A stretch of 64,000 nt of DNA from an uncultured Eggerthellaceae bacterium (GTDB lineage Bacteria > Actinomycetota > Coriobacteriia > Coriobacteriales > Eggerthellaceae). Made by a program: the position numbers and the translations under genes. The stretch is from NCBI GenBank assembly GCA_947650915.1, contig CANSWY010000005.1, positions 30,598 through 94,597 on the forward strand, given 5' to 3'. Below the pieces are notes generated by a model. The model was not told the origin of the DNA and searched no databases. It saw nothing but the letters and a program-made list of their open reading frames with translations. This document shows positions 15,434 to 22,541 of the stretch, one piece after another; within the stretch, counting starts at the first letter, position 1; every line of letters begins with the position of its first letter.

Positions 15434-15554
15434 TCAGAGGTTGAGGGTGGATCGCCAGGCGGGTTCTTTGAAGCCGGGGATGGCGGTGTCAGGGGTCACC
15501 AGCAGGGGGCGCTTCACCAGCATGCCGTTGCTGGCAAGGAGGTCATACTGTTCG
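15434..15554. repeat. Right copy of the 121-bp direct repeat
   Basis: This is the 3' end of the intact ArsC-like gene and is directly repeated at 4388-4508. Confidence 0.85.
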
Positions 15555-15805
15555 GCTTCGCTCATAGCGGGCAGTTTCTTTGACAGCTCCATCTCTCGGT
15601 AGAGCATGCCGCTGGTGTTGAAGAAGCGCTTGAGCGGGAGACCGCTGCGCTCATGCCACGCGCGCAGTTCGTCGGCCGTGGGATTCCGTTCCACGATGTT
15701 GCGCGCTTCGTAGCGCACTCCATGGCCATCAAGCCACTTCTTGGCTTTCTGGCAGGTGGAGCATTTCGGGTATTCCAAGAACAGGATGCTGTCCGTCACG
15801 TCCAT
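15434..15805 (-). CDS. ArsC/Spx-superfamily thioredoxin-fold protein (YffB-like)
   Basis: 123 residues from the ATG at 15805 (AAGGAG upstream); an upstream ATG at 15841 overlaps the msrAB stop and would add 12 residues. The fold signature is at the N-terminus: ILFLEYPKCSTCQKAKKWLD, with a CxxC redox pair, followed by NGMLVKRPLLV and PGFKEPAW. This group is annotated as arsenate-reductase-like, but YffB-type members with CxxC may act as glutathione- or thiol-dependent reductases. It is next to msrAB, which suggests oxidative or thiol stress repair. The 3' end is duplicated at 4388-4508. Confidence 0.87.
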   Translation of the reverse strand: MDVTDSILFLEYPKCSTCQKAKKWLDGHGVRYEARNIVERNPTADELRAWHERSGLPLKRFFNTSGMLYREMELSKKLPAMSEAEQYDLLASNGMLVKRPLLVTPDTAIPGFKEPAWRSTLNL

Positions 15806-15837
15806 CCATCTCCTTCGCGGGTTCCGTCGAATGCCCA

Positions 15838-16809
15838 TCATAGCAAGGGGAGCAGGTAGCCGTAGCCCTCTTCCTCCAGGTGGTCCTTGGGGATGAAGCG
15901 CAGTGCGGAGCCGTTGATGCAGTAGCGCTGGCCTCCCGAACTGGCGGGGCCGTCCTCGAACACGTGGCCCAGGTGGCTTTGGCCCTTGGCACTGCGCACT
16001 TCGGTCCGCGGCATGCCGGGAATGCTGGCATCCGGCGCCTCGGTCACGGAGCTCTCAGCGATGGGGCGCGCGAACGCGGGCCAGCCGCAGCCGGCGTCGA
16101 ACTTGTCCTTGGAAGAGAAGAGCGGCTCTCCTGTCACAACGTCAACGTAGATGCCTTCGTCGAACAGCTGGTCGTAGGGGTGCGTGAAGGCGCGGTCCGT
16201 GACGCTCTGTTGGGTGACCGCGAACGCTTGCGGATCCAGCGCCTCCTGCAGGGTCGCTTCATCGGGCTTCCGGTAGCCTTGGGCCGCTATGGTGAAGTCC
16301 GCCTGGTGCTCACGGACGAAACGCTCGGCGTCAGCCAGATCCACATGGCAGTAGCCGGAAGGATTGGCGTCCAGGTAGTCCTGGTGGCAGCCCTCGGCGG
16401 GGAAGAAGTTGCGCAAGGGTCCCGCCTCCACGCGCGTGGGACGTCCCAGCCGTCGTTCCACGCGCGTCAATGCCGCGGTGACGGCGGGCGCATCTCGGGG
16501 GTCCGTCCAGTAGATGTCAGTGCGGTACTGGGTGCCGCGGTCGTTCCCCTGCCGGTTCAGCGTTGTGGGGTCGATGGTGCGCAGGTACGCTTCCAGAAGG
16601 AGCGGCAAGGGAATGATGCTGGGGTCATAGACGACGCGAACGGCCTCAGCAGCGTTCGTTGCCCCAGTGCACACCTCCTCATAGATGGGGTGCGCAACCT
16701 GGGAGTTCGCATAGCCCGCCTCTGTCTCCAAGATGCCGGGCAGGCGCTTGAGATACGCTTCGGTCCCCCAGAAGCAGCCTCCTGCAAGGATGATCTCCCG
16801 TCGATCCAT
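15838..16809 (-). CDS. msrAB: Bifunctional methionine sulfoxide reductase MsrA/MsrB
   Basis: 323 residues from the ATG at 16809 (GAAGGAGG upstream). The MsrA domain comes first: LAGGCFWGTEAYL holds the catalytic Cys, with GTQYRTDIYW and CHQDYL later. The MsrB domain starts near residue 175, with the YDQLFDEGIYVDVVTGEPLF, CGWPAFARPI and GHVFEDGP blocks and the catalytic RYCINGSALRF. The fusion repairs both diastereomers of methionine sulfoxide in the cytoplasm. It overlaps the possible upstream start of the ArsC-like gene, so the two form one transcription unit. Confidence 0.95.
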   Translation of the reverse strand: MDRREIILAGGCFWGTEAYLKRLPGILETEAGYANSQVAHPIYEEVCTGATNAAEAVRVVYDPSIIPLPLLLEAYLRTIDPTTLNRQGNDRGTQYRTDIYWTDPRDAPAVTAALTRVERRLGRPTRVEAGPLRNFFPAEGCHQDYLDANPSGYCHVDLADAERFVREHQADFTIAAQGYRKPDEATLQEALDPQAFAVTQQSVTDRAFTHPYDQLFDEGIYVDVVTGEPLFSSKDKFDAGCGWPAFARPIAESSVTEAPDASIPGMPRTEVRSAKGQSHLGHVFEDGPASSGGQRYCINGSALRFIPKDHLEEEGYGYLLPLL

Positions 16810-16982
16810 GTGCGCCTCCTTCGGCAGTTCGCGGATGATAGGGGGAGGGTAGTGCATCTTCTCAGGTGGCAGAGCGCAAGGGCGCATCTGTTCACCGTAC
16901 TGATATGAAGAGGTTGCAGACAGCATCGCTCGGCGGCTCTGAGCGCAGGGTGGGGCGGTCACGCGTGTGGTAGGCTTGCGGC

Positions 16983-17681
16983 ATGGCAGGGGCGGATGAC
17001 AGGAACTGGGAGCTGATCCAGGCGGCGCTGGCGGCGGAGGGCAGCGGGAAGAGCCTGCGGGTGTTCTCGTCGCGCCGCACGCTCTTCGGCATCCCGTCGG
17101 CGCTGGACGAAGAGCTGGCGAAGCTGGACGCGCAGCCGCTCAGGCCGGAGGCCGGTGCCTCAGCGAAGAGCGGCGCATCCAGGAAGAGGCCCGCCCGCGT
17201 GGCGCATCCGCTGCGCCCGGTGTTCGACGAACGTTCCCGTGTGCTCATCCTGGGCACCATGCCCTCCCCGAAGTCCCGCGAGACGGGCTTCTACTACAAC
17301 CATCCCCAGAACCGCTTCTGGCGGGTGATGGCGGCGCTGTTCGATGAGCCCCTCCCCCAGACGAACGTTGAGAAGGAGCGGCTGGTGCGGACGCACGGCA
17401 TCGCGCTCTGGGACGTGCTGGCAGAATGCGCCATCGAAGGCGCAGCGGACGGCACCATCGCGGACATCGTGCCGAATGACATCCCGTGGCTTCTGGGCCA
17501 GGCGCCCATCCAGGCCGTCTTCTGCACGGGCGCGAAGGCGGCGGAACTCTACCGCAAGCATTGCGAAACGGCCGCGGGCATGGCATGCACGCGCTTGTCC
17601 TCCACCAGCCCTGCGAACGCGGGCACGTCTTTGGAACAGCTGATCGAAGAATACCGGCAGATCCTGCCGTTCTGCTGCTGA
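16983..17681 (+). CDS. Hypoxanthine-DNA glycosylase (UDG superfamily, HDG/Mug-like)
   Basis: 232 residues. The catalytic core starts near residue 75: a VLILGTMPSPKSRETGFYYN segment and HPQNRFWRVMAALF identify the family-6 UDG/HDG group, which removes deaminated adenine (hypoxanthine) from DNA. It continues with GIALWDVLAECAIEGAADGT and ends in LSSTSPANA near the C-terminus. The first 70 residues are an extra, basic, low-complexity segment. No Shine-Dalgarno is visible; a TAGGCT lies 6 nt before the ATG, so the transcript may be leaderless. Confidence 0.82.
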   Translation: MAGADDRNWELIQAALAAEGSGKSLRVFSSRRTLFGIPSALDEELAKLDAQPLRPEAGASAKSGASRKRPARVAHPLRPVFDERSRVLILGTMPSPKSRETGFYYNHPQNRFWRVMAALFDEPLPQTNVEKERLVRTHGIALWDVLAECAIEGAADGTIADIVPNDIPWLLGQAPIQAVFCTGAKAAELYRKHCETAAGMACTRLSSTSPANAGTSLEQLIEEYRQILPFCC

Positions 17682-17685
17682 GAGA

Positions 17686-17885
17686 TCTCCCAAATCGCAC
17701 CTGTGACATGTCTGATGTGCAAAAGGTGCAAAAGGGACGTCCCAAATTGCACATAGGAACAGTCTTTCAGTGCGCATGGTCTATTTCTATGTGCAATTTG
17801 GAACGTCCCTTTTGCACCTTGAAGAAGTTATTCAGCGCGCATCGTCTGATCCTCTGTTCGATTTGGAACGTCCCTTTTGCACATC
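17686..17885. repeat. GGGACGTCCC hairpin repeat, locus 3 (compound)
   Basis: A partial unit (CCCAAATCGCAC) is followed by a full hairpin with loop type B (CAGTCTTTCAGTGCGCATGG) and then a further inverted half unit ending TTTTGCACATC. The 5' arm shows a GTGCAAAAG duplication. It fills most of the gap between the glycosylase gene and module 3. Confidence 0.9.
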
Positions 17886-17992
17886 GGCTTTCGCGCATCG
17901 GAGCGTTCTGGAGGAAGTTCCAATCTGGGGATCCCGCTCTTGGAGGATTTGCCGTATCGCTCCCCACATCCGGTGAGTATGGTGCTCTCATC

Positions 17993-18010
17993 TTGGACAG
18001 CACTGTCCCA
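17993..18010. promoter_or_regulatory. Inverted repeat upstream of module 3
   Basis: TTGGACAG-CACTGTCCCA contains GGACAG/CTGTCC, 70 bp before the E3 start. It is a plausible operator for an unlinked regulator, since no regulator gene is adjacent to this module. Confidence 0.35.
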
Positions 18011-18080
18011 TATCTCGATTCTGAGCCGTGCGGAAGCGCTGCCATGAGGGGGAAAGAGAGGTAAGGGAAAGGAGCGGTGC

Positions 18081-20486
18081 ATGGAGTACAACAACAAGCC
18101 CGACTTGGAGCTGTACCCGAAGAAGTTGCATTGGAAAGAGGGGGATCTCACTGCCACCCGCACTACCATGTGGTCGGGGCCGGGCTGCCATGAGGGTTGC
18201 CAGGTCATCTTCTACACGGATGAGGACGGCAAGCTGGTCAAAGTGGAGGGGGACCCGAACAGTCCGTTCAACCAGGGACGTCTGTGCATGCGCTGCCTGG
18301 AGCTGCCGGAGCTGGTCAATCACGAGTCGCGCCTGAAATACCCCATGAAGCGCGCCCGCGATGAGCGCGGCCAGGACACCTGGGAGCGCGTGAGCTGGGA
18401 CGAGGCCTACGACATCATCGAAGAGAACGTGCGGAAGTTCCAGAAGGAATCCGGCCCCGAATCCATCATCTCCATGATCGGCACGGGGCGCAACGTCTCC
18501 CAGGTCATCGCGCACAACCAGTATGCGAACTTCGGCGGCCCGGATCTCACGCTCTGCTTCCTGTCCGGTGACAGCTGCATGCTGCCCCGCACTGCGCTCT
18601 GCTACGTGGTCATGGGCAACCAGTGGGTGGCGGACATGAGCCAGTTCCGCGAGAAGCGCTACGAAGAGGACGAGGATTGGGTGGTGCCGGAGTGCATCGT
18701 GCTGTGGGGCACGAACCCGGTGGTGTGCAACTCGGATGCGTTCTTGGGCCACTGGATCGTGGAGGCCATGAAGCGCGGCAGCGAACTGATCAGCGTCGAT
18801 CCGCAGCTCACCTGGATCGGTGCGCGCGCCAAGTACTGGCTGCGCCTGCGTCCCGGCACGGACGCGGCGCTCGCGCTGGGCATGTTGAACGTCATCATCA
18901 ACGAGGACCTGTACGACCATGAGTTCGTGGACAAGTGGTGCTACGGCTTCGACGCGCTCAAGGAACGCGTGCAGGAGTACCCGCCCGAGCGCGTGGCGGA
19001 GATCTGCTGGGTGGACAAGGACACCCTCATCGAGGCGTCCCGTTTCTACGCGAAGGCGCATCCTTCCACCATCCAATGGGGCCTGGCCGTTGACATGTCG
19101 AAGATCGGCACGCAGACGGCGCTCGCGATAGCGGATCTGGCCGGCATCACCGGCAACATCGACAACCCCGGCGGCAACATCCTGATCGACCAGGCCGGCG
19201 GCCTGGAGTTCGGCTACAACTCCGGCATCGAGTACCTCAAAGAGGGCATGGTGGAGAAGCGCCTGGGCAATTCGAAATACCCGCTCAAGAAGTATGGCTT
19301 CACCGCCTCCTCTCAGTCCGACGCCATCCTGGACGCCATCGAGACGGGCAAGGACGAAAAGGGAGACCCGCGTCCGGTGCGCATGCTCTGGATCCAGTCA
19401 TCCAACCCCATCACCAACATGGGCCAGGACGCGCCGCGCATCTACCGCGCCATGAAGAACGTGGATTTCATCTGCGTCATCGACATGTTCATGACGCCGT
19501 TCGCCAGCGCCTGCGCCGATCTGGTGCTGCCCTGCGCCATGTCGAACGAGCGCGATTGTGTGCGCGTGTGGTTCGACCCCATCCGCTCGCTCACGAAGAC
19601 GGGCTCCTACTATGAGGCCAAAGAAGACGAGCAGATCATGATCGATCTGGGCCACCGTCTGGCGCCCGAGTCCTGGCCGGAGTGGGTGCAGACCTCGCGC
19701 GACTACATGAACTGGCGCATGTCCACCGCGCCCGAGTGCCGCTACGACTCCATGGAGGAGCTGGAAGAGGCCGGCGGTTGGCACTACCATCCGTTCCGCT
19801 ACTACAAGCATGAGAAGGGCCTGCTGCGCCCGGACGGACAGCCCGGCTTCAACACGGTGACGGGCCTGTATGAGCTGGCGCCCACGCTCTTCGATGCGTG
19901 GGGCGAGGATGCGCTGCCCTTCTACGAGGAGCCGCCGTCAAGCCCCTATAGCACGCCGGCTCTGGCTGAGGAGTACCCGCTGGTGCTGACCACCGGCAAA
20001 CGCTCCTTCGAGTTCTTCCACTCCGAATGGCGCCAAGCCGACACCACCTCCCGCGAACTGCACCCGGTGCCCTATTTCGACATCCATCCCGAAACGGCGG
20101 CGCTCTATGGCATCGTTGAGGGCCAGTGGGCGTGGATCGAGAACCAGATGGGCAAGTGCCGCCAGGTGGCGCGCTTCAATGAGACGCTGGATCCGCGCGT
20201 CATCTCCACGGAGCACGGTTGGTGGTTCCCCGAGAAGGAATCGGCCGAACCGGAACTGTTCGGCGTGTTCGACTGCAATCCGAACAACTTGATCCCCATG
20301 GGGGAGAACGGGCCTTCCGGCTATGGCGCGCCCATCAAGTGCTCCATCGCGAAGGTCTATCCGGCCACGCCCGAGAACATGGCCGCTGAGAACCATCCCA
20401 CCTACCAGGTGACGCGCGGGAGCGGCTACACGCATGGCCCGTCGCACAAGACGGACACGCCCAGCTTCTACGACGGCATCCGCTAG
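18081..20486 (+). CDS. Molybdopterin-dependent oxidoreductase, catechol-dehydroxylase-like (E3)
   Basis: 801 residues, cytoplasmic (no Tat signal), start supported by GGGAAAGGAG. The cluster region is WSGPGCHEGCQV (Cys36, Cys40, C-x3-C) with QGRLCMRC (Cys69, Cys72). The first Cys of the classical CxxCxxxC is a Gly here. Cys166 in SGDSCMLPR is the probable metal ligand. Conserved blocks include DTWERVSWDEAYDII, GTGRNVSQ, WGTNPVVCNSDAFLGHWI, LRLRPGTDAALALGM and STEHGWWFPE. WSxPGCHEGC is the pattern I associate with Eggerthellaceae catechol dehydroxylases. Codon use is richer in G/C than in E1 and E2, so it has a different recent history. Substrate unknown. Confidence 0.88.
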   Translation: MEYNNKPDLELYPKKLHWKEGDLTATRTTMWSGPGCHEGCQVIFYTDEDGKLVKVEGDPNSPFNQGRLCMRCLELPELVNHESRLKYPMKRARDERGQDTWERVSWDEAYDIIEENVRKFQKESGPESIISMIGTGRNVSQVIAHNQYANFGGPDLTLCFLSGDSCMLPRTALCYVVMGNQWVADMSQFREKRYEEDEDWVVPECIVLWGTNPVVCNSDAFLGHWIVEAMKRGSELISVDPQLTWIGARAKYWLRLRPGTDAALALGMLNVIINEDLYDHEFVDKWCYGFDALKERVQEYPPERVAEICWVDKDTLIEASRFYAKAHPSTIQWGLAVDMSKIGTQTALAIADLAGITGNIDNPGGNILIDQAGGLEFGYNSGIEYLKEGMVEKRLGNSKYPLKKYGFTASSQSDAILDAIETGKDEKGDPRPVRMLWIQSSNPITNMGQDAPRIYRAMKNVDFICVIDMFMTPFASACADLVLPCAMSNERDCVRVWFDPIRSLTKTGSYYEAKEDEQIMIDLGHRLAPESWPEWVQTSRDYMNWRMSTAPECRYDSMEELEEAGGWHYHPFRYYKHEKGLLRPDGQPGFNTVTGLYELAPTLFDAWGEDALPFYEEPPSSPYSTPALAEEYPLVLTTGKRSFEFFHSEWRQADTTSRELHPVPYFDIHPETAALYGIVEGQWAWIENQMGKCRQVARFNETLDPRVISTEHGWWFPEKESAEPELFGVFDCNPNNLIPMGENGPSGYGAPIKCSIAKVYPATPENMAAENHPTYQVTRGSGYTHGPSHKTDTPSFYDGIR

Positions 20487-20513
20487 CGCGCGGCGCGAAA
20501 GAGGAGGAATCAC

Positions 20514-20867
20514 ATGACACGAGGCGAATACGGCCTGATGATCGATTACAAGTACTGCTCCGGGTGCCACGCCTGCGAGGTGGCGTGCAAGAAGGAGCAC
20601 GACATGCCGAAGGGGGATTTCGGCATCCGCGTGCTGCAGCACGGGCCCCATCAGACCTCTGATGGGGTGTGGGAGTTCGACTACCTGCCGCTGCCCACGC
20701 ATTTGTGCGACCTGTGCGCTGAGCGCACGGCGCAGGGCAAACTTCCCACTTGTGTCCATCACTGCCAAGCGGGCGTGATGGTCTACGGCACCACTGAGGA
20801 GCTGGCTGCCAAGGCGCGCAAGGCCGAGGCGGACACCACGGCCCAGATGGTCATCTTCCCCCGATAG
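20514..20867 (+). CDS. 4Fe-4S electron-transfer subunit (module 3)
   Basis: 117 residues, with GAGGAGG 5-10 nt upstream of the ATG. Eight Cys for two clusters: C15, C18, C21, C25 (YCSGCHACEVAC) and C65, C68, C80, C84 (LCDLCAER, CVHHC). It is the same short type as modules 1 and 2 and is the expected electron donor to E3. Confidence 0.88.
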   Translation: MTRGEYGLMIDYKYCSGCHACEVACKKEHDMPKGDFGIRVLQHGPHQTSDGVWEFDYLPLPTHLCDLCAERTAQGKLPTCVHHCQAGVMVYGTTEELAAKARKAEADTTAQMVIFPR

Positions 20868-20877
20868 GATCGCACCC

Positions 20878-22194
20878 ATGCAAGAAGAGAGACTGCATCC
20901 TCGGCGCTGGGCCATCCTGGTGGGGATGACCTTCATCCTGGTGGCCATCCAATTCAGCGTCATCCTGCCTGGTGGCGGGGCCATCCTGGTCATGCAGCAG
21001 TACGGCATCGAGCCCATGATGTTCTCCATGATCATGACCGCGCCGTACTTGACGGGCTTTCTGTTCGCCATCCCGGCGGGCGCTTTCGCTGACCGCATCG
21101 GACTGAACAAGGTGCTGGTGGCGGGCTTCGTGCTGTGCCTCATCGGCGTGGCCATCCGCATCGCCTCCGGTTCTGATTTCACGCTGCTGATGGTGGGCAC
21201 CATCATCATGGGCTTCGCGCCCGCAGCGCTGAACGCGAACTCCGCGAAGCTTTTGCGCGCGTGGTTCCCGGGCAAGGCGAACTCGTTCGCCATGGGCGTC
21301 TATACGGCGGGCATGAGCTTCGGCGCGGCGTTGGCCCTGTACTACGGTTCGCACATCGCCACCATCAATGAGGGCTGGGCGTTCTCCACCGCCCTGGTGG
21401 CCATCGGCATCGTCATCTGGCTGGCGCTCTACCGCGCGCATCCGGACGGTGAGGAGATCGACAAGGAGCCTATCGGCCAGTACTTGAGCGTGGTTCTCAA
21501 GAACAAGGACGTCTGGGGCATCTCCATCTTCGCGTTCCTGGTGTTCGGCGCCATGAGCAATCCGAACTCCAGCTTCATGGTGGCTGCCATCACCACGCTG
21601 GCCGGGGGCGATCCCGGTGTCGCTGGCGAGGCGGGAGACCTGTCCACTCTGAACACGGTCATCGCGGCCACGCTGTCCATGATCTTGCCGGTGGTGTTCG
21701 TGGCGCGCTTCGAGCACATGCGCACGCCCACGGCCATCTGCTGCTTCGCCTGCGCCATCATCTACGGCGTGCTGTACTTCATCCCCTACGGCCCCATCAC
21801 CTGGGTGCTGTACATCCTGCAAGCCGTTTTCTTCTGCTCGCTCATGCCCATCGTGAAGATGCTGCCGGCGCTCTTGCCCAGCGTCAAGCGCGAGCATCTG
21901 GGCGTCGTCGGCGGCGTGCAGGCCACGTTCCAGAACTTTGGGATGTTCCTGATCGCGTCGTATGTCCTGTCCCCCATCGTCATCGCGGTGACGGGCCAGA
22001 CCGATGGCCTTGTGTTCTATCAGGGCATCTACGTGGGCATCGCCATCCTGTCCGTGGCGTCGTTCGCCAGCATGTATCTCTTCGCGAACGTGCGCTCGAA
22101 CGTGGCTGACAAGATCGCGGATGATCGTGCGGCCATGGAGGAGATCGCCGAGACGGATGCGGAAGGCATTTTGGAGGCCGAGCACATCGGCTAA
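20878..22194 (+). CDS. MFS transporter (module 3)
   Basis: 438 residues, twelve predicted helices, 10 bp after the ferredoxin gene. The segment IPAGAFADRIGLNKVLVAGF is the MFS loop 2-3 motif. It resembles the cyanate/nitrate-type branch more than the other MFS proteins of the window, with NANSAKLLRAWFPGKANSFA in helices 4-5. The order here is enzyme, ferredoxin, transporter, whereas in the first island the transporter comes first. Probably imports the E3 substrate. Confidence 0.9.
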   Translation: MQEERLHPRRWAILVGMTFILVAIQFSVILPGGGAILVMQQYGIEPMMFSMIMTAPYLTGFLFAIPAGAFADRIGLNKVLVAGFVLCLIGVAIRIASGSDFTLLMVGTIIMGFAPAALNANSAKLLRAWFPGKANSFAMGVYTAGMSFGAALALYYGSHIATINEGWAFSTALVAIGIVIWLALYRAHPDGEEIDKEPIGQYLSVVLKNKDVWGISIFAFLVFGAMSNPNSSFMVAAITTLAGGDPGVAGEAGDLSTLNTVIAATLSMILPVVFVARFEHMRTPTAICCFACAIIYGVLYFIPYGPITWVLYILQAVFFCSLMPIVKMLPALLPSVKREHLGVVGGVQATFQNFGMFLIASYVLSPIVIAVTGQTDGLVFYQGIYVGIAILSVASFASMYLFANVRSNVADKIADDRAAMEEIAETDAEGILEAEHIG

Positions 22195-22204
22195 ATCGTG
22201 AGGG

Positions 22205-22234
22205 CCGAAGGCGGGGGCGCGCTCCCGCCTTCGG
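22205..22234 (+). terminator. Hairpin after module 3
   Basis: CCGAAGGCGGG and CCCGCCTTCGG form a perfect 11-bp stem with an 8-nt loop, 10 bp after the MFS stop. No T-tract follows, so it may attenuate or protect the mRNA rather than stop transcription fully. Confidence 0.5.
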
Positions 22235-22271
22235 CTTGGTGGACATGCAGCGCGGAGGGAGGAAGCGCCAG

Positions 22272-22472
22272 GTGGGGACGTGTCACTACTGCTTCAATTG
22301 CGGTCGGTGCCGCGGCGAGACGCCGCGGGCCGTCTATGTCCGCACGTGCCCGGCCTGTCGCTTCAAGAACGAAGAGGGCGCGAGAGCGTGCGCTCAGTGC
22401 GGCGAATCCTTGTTCATGGACCCCGCGCGCGTCTTCGTGAAGCCGGAGCATCGGGAGCGCGGCGCGCGCTGA
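22272..22472 (+). CDS. Cysteine-rich zinc-ribbon microprotein
   Basis: 66 residues from a GTG at 22272, chosen because GGAGGGAGG lies 10 nt upstream; TTG 22236 or ATG 22245 would extend it without a site. It starts MGTCHYCFNCGRC, then has a zinc-ribbon-like RTCPACRFKNEEGARACAQC, for eight or nine Cys in total. The second part looks like the zinc-ribbon found at the end of many regulatory proteins (CPxCxxxN.....CxxCG). It is the third microprotein of this kind beside a molybdoenzyme/MFS module. Function unknown. Confidence 0.65.
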   Translation: MGTCHYCFNCGRCRGETPRAVYVRTCPACRFKNEEGARACAQCGESLFMDPARVFVKPEHRERGAR

Positions 22473-22541
22473 TCTTGATGCTCGTCATCTGAGAAGAGGA
22501 GGGGCCATCAGAGGTCCCTCATCATGAGAGAAGGAGCGACC

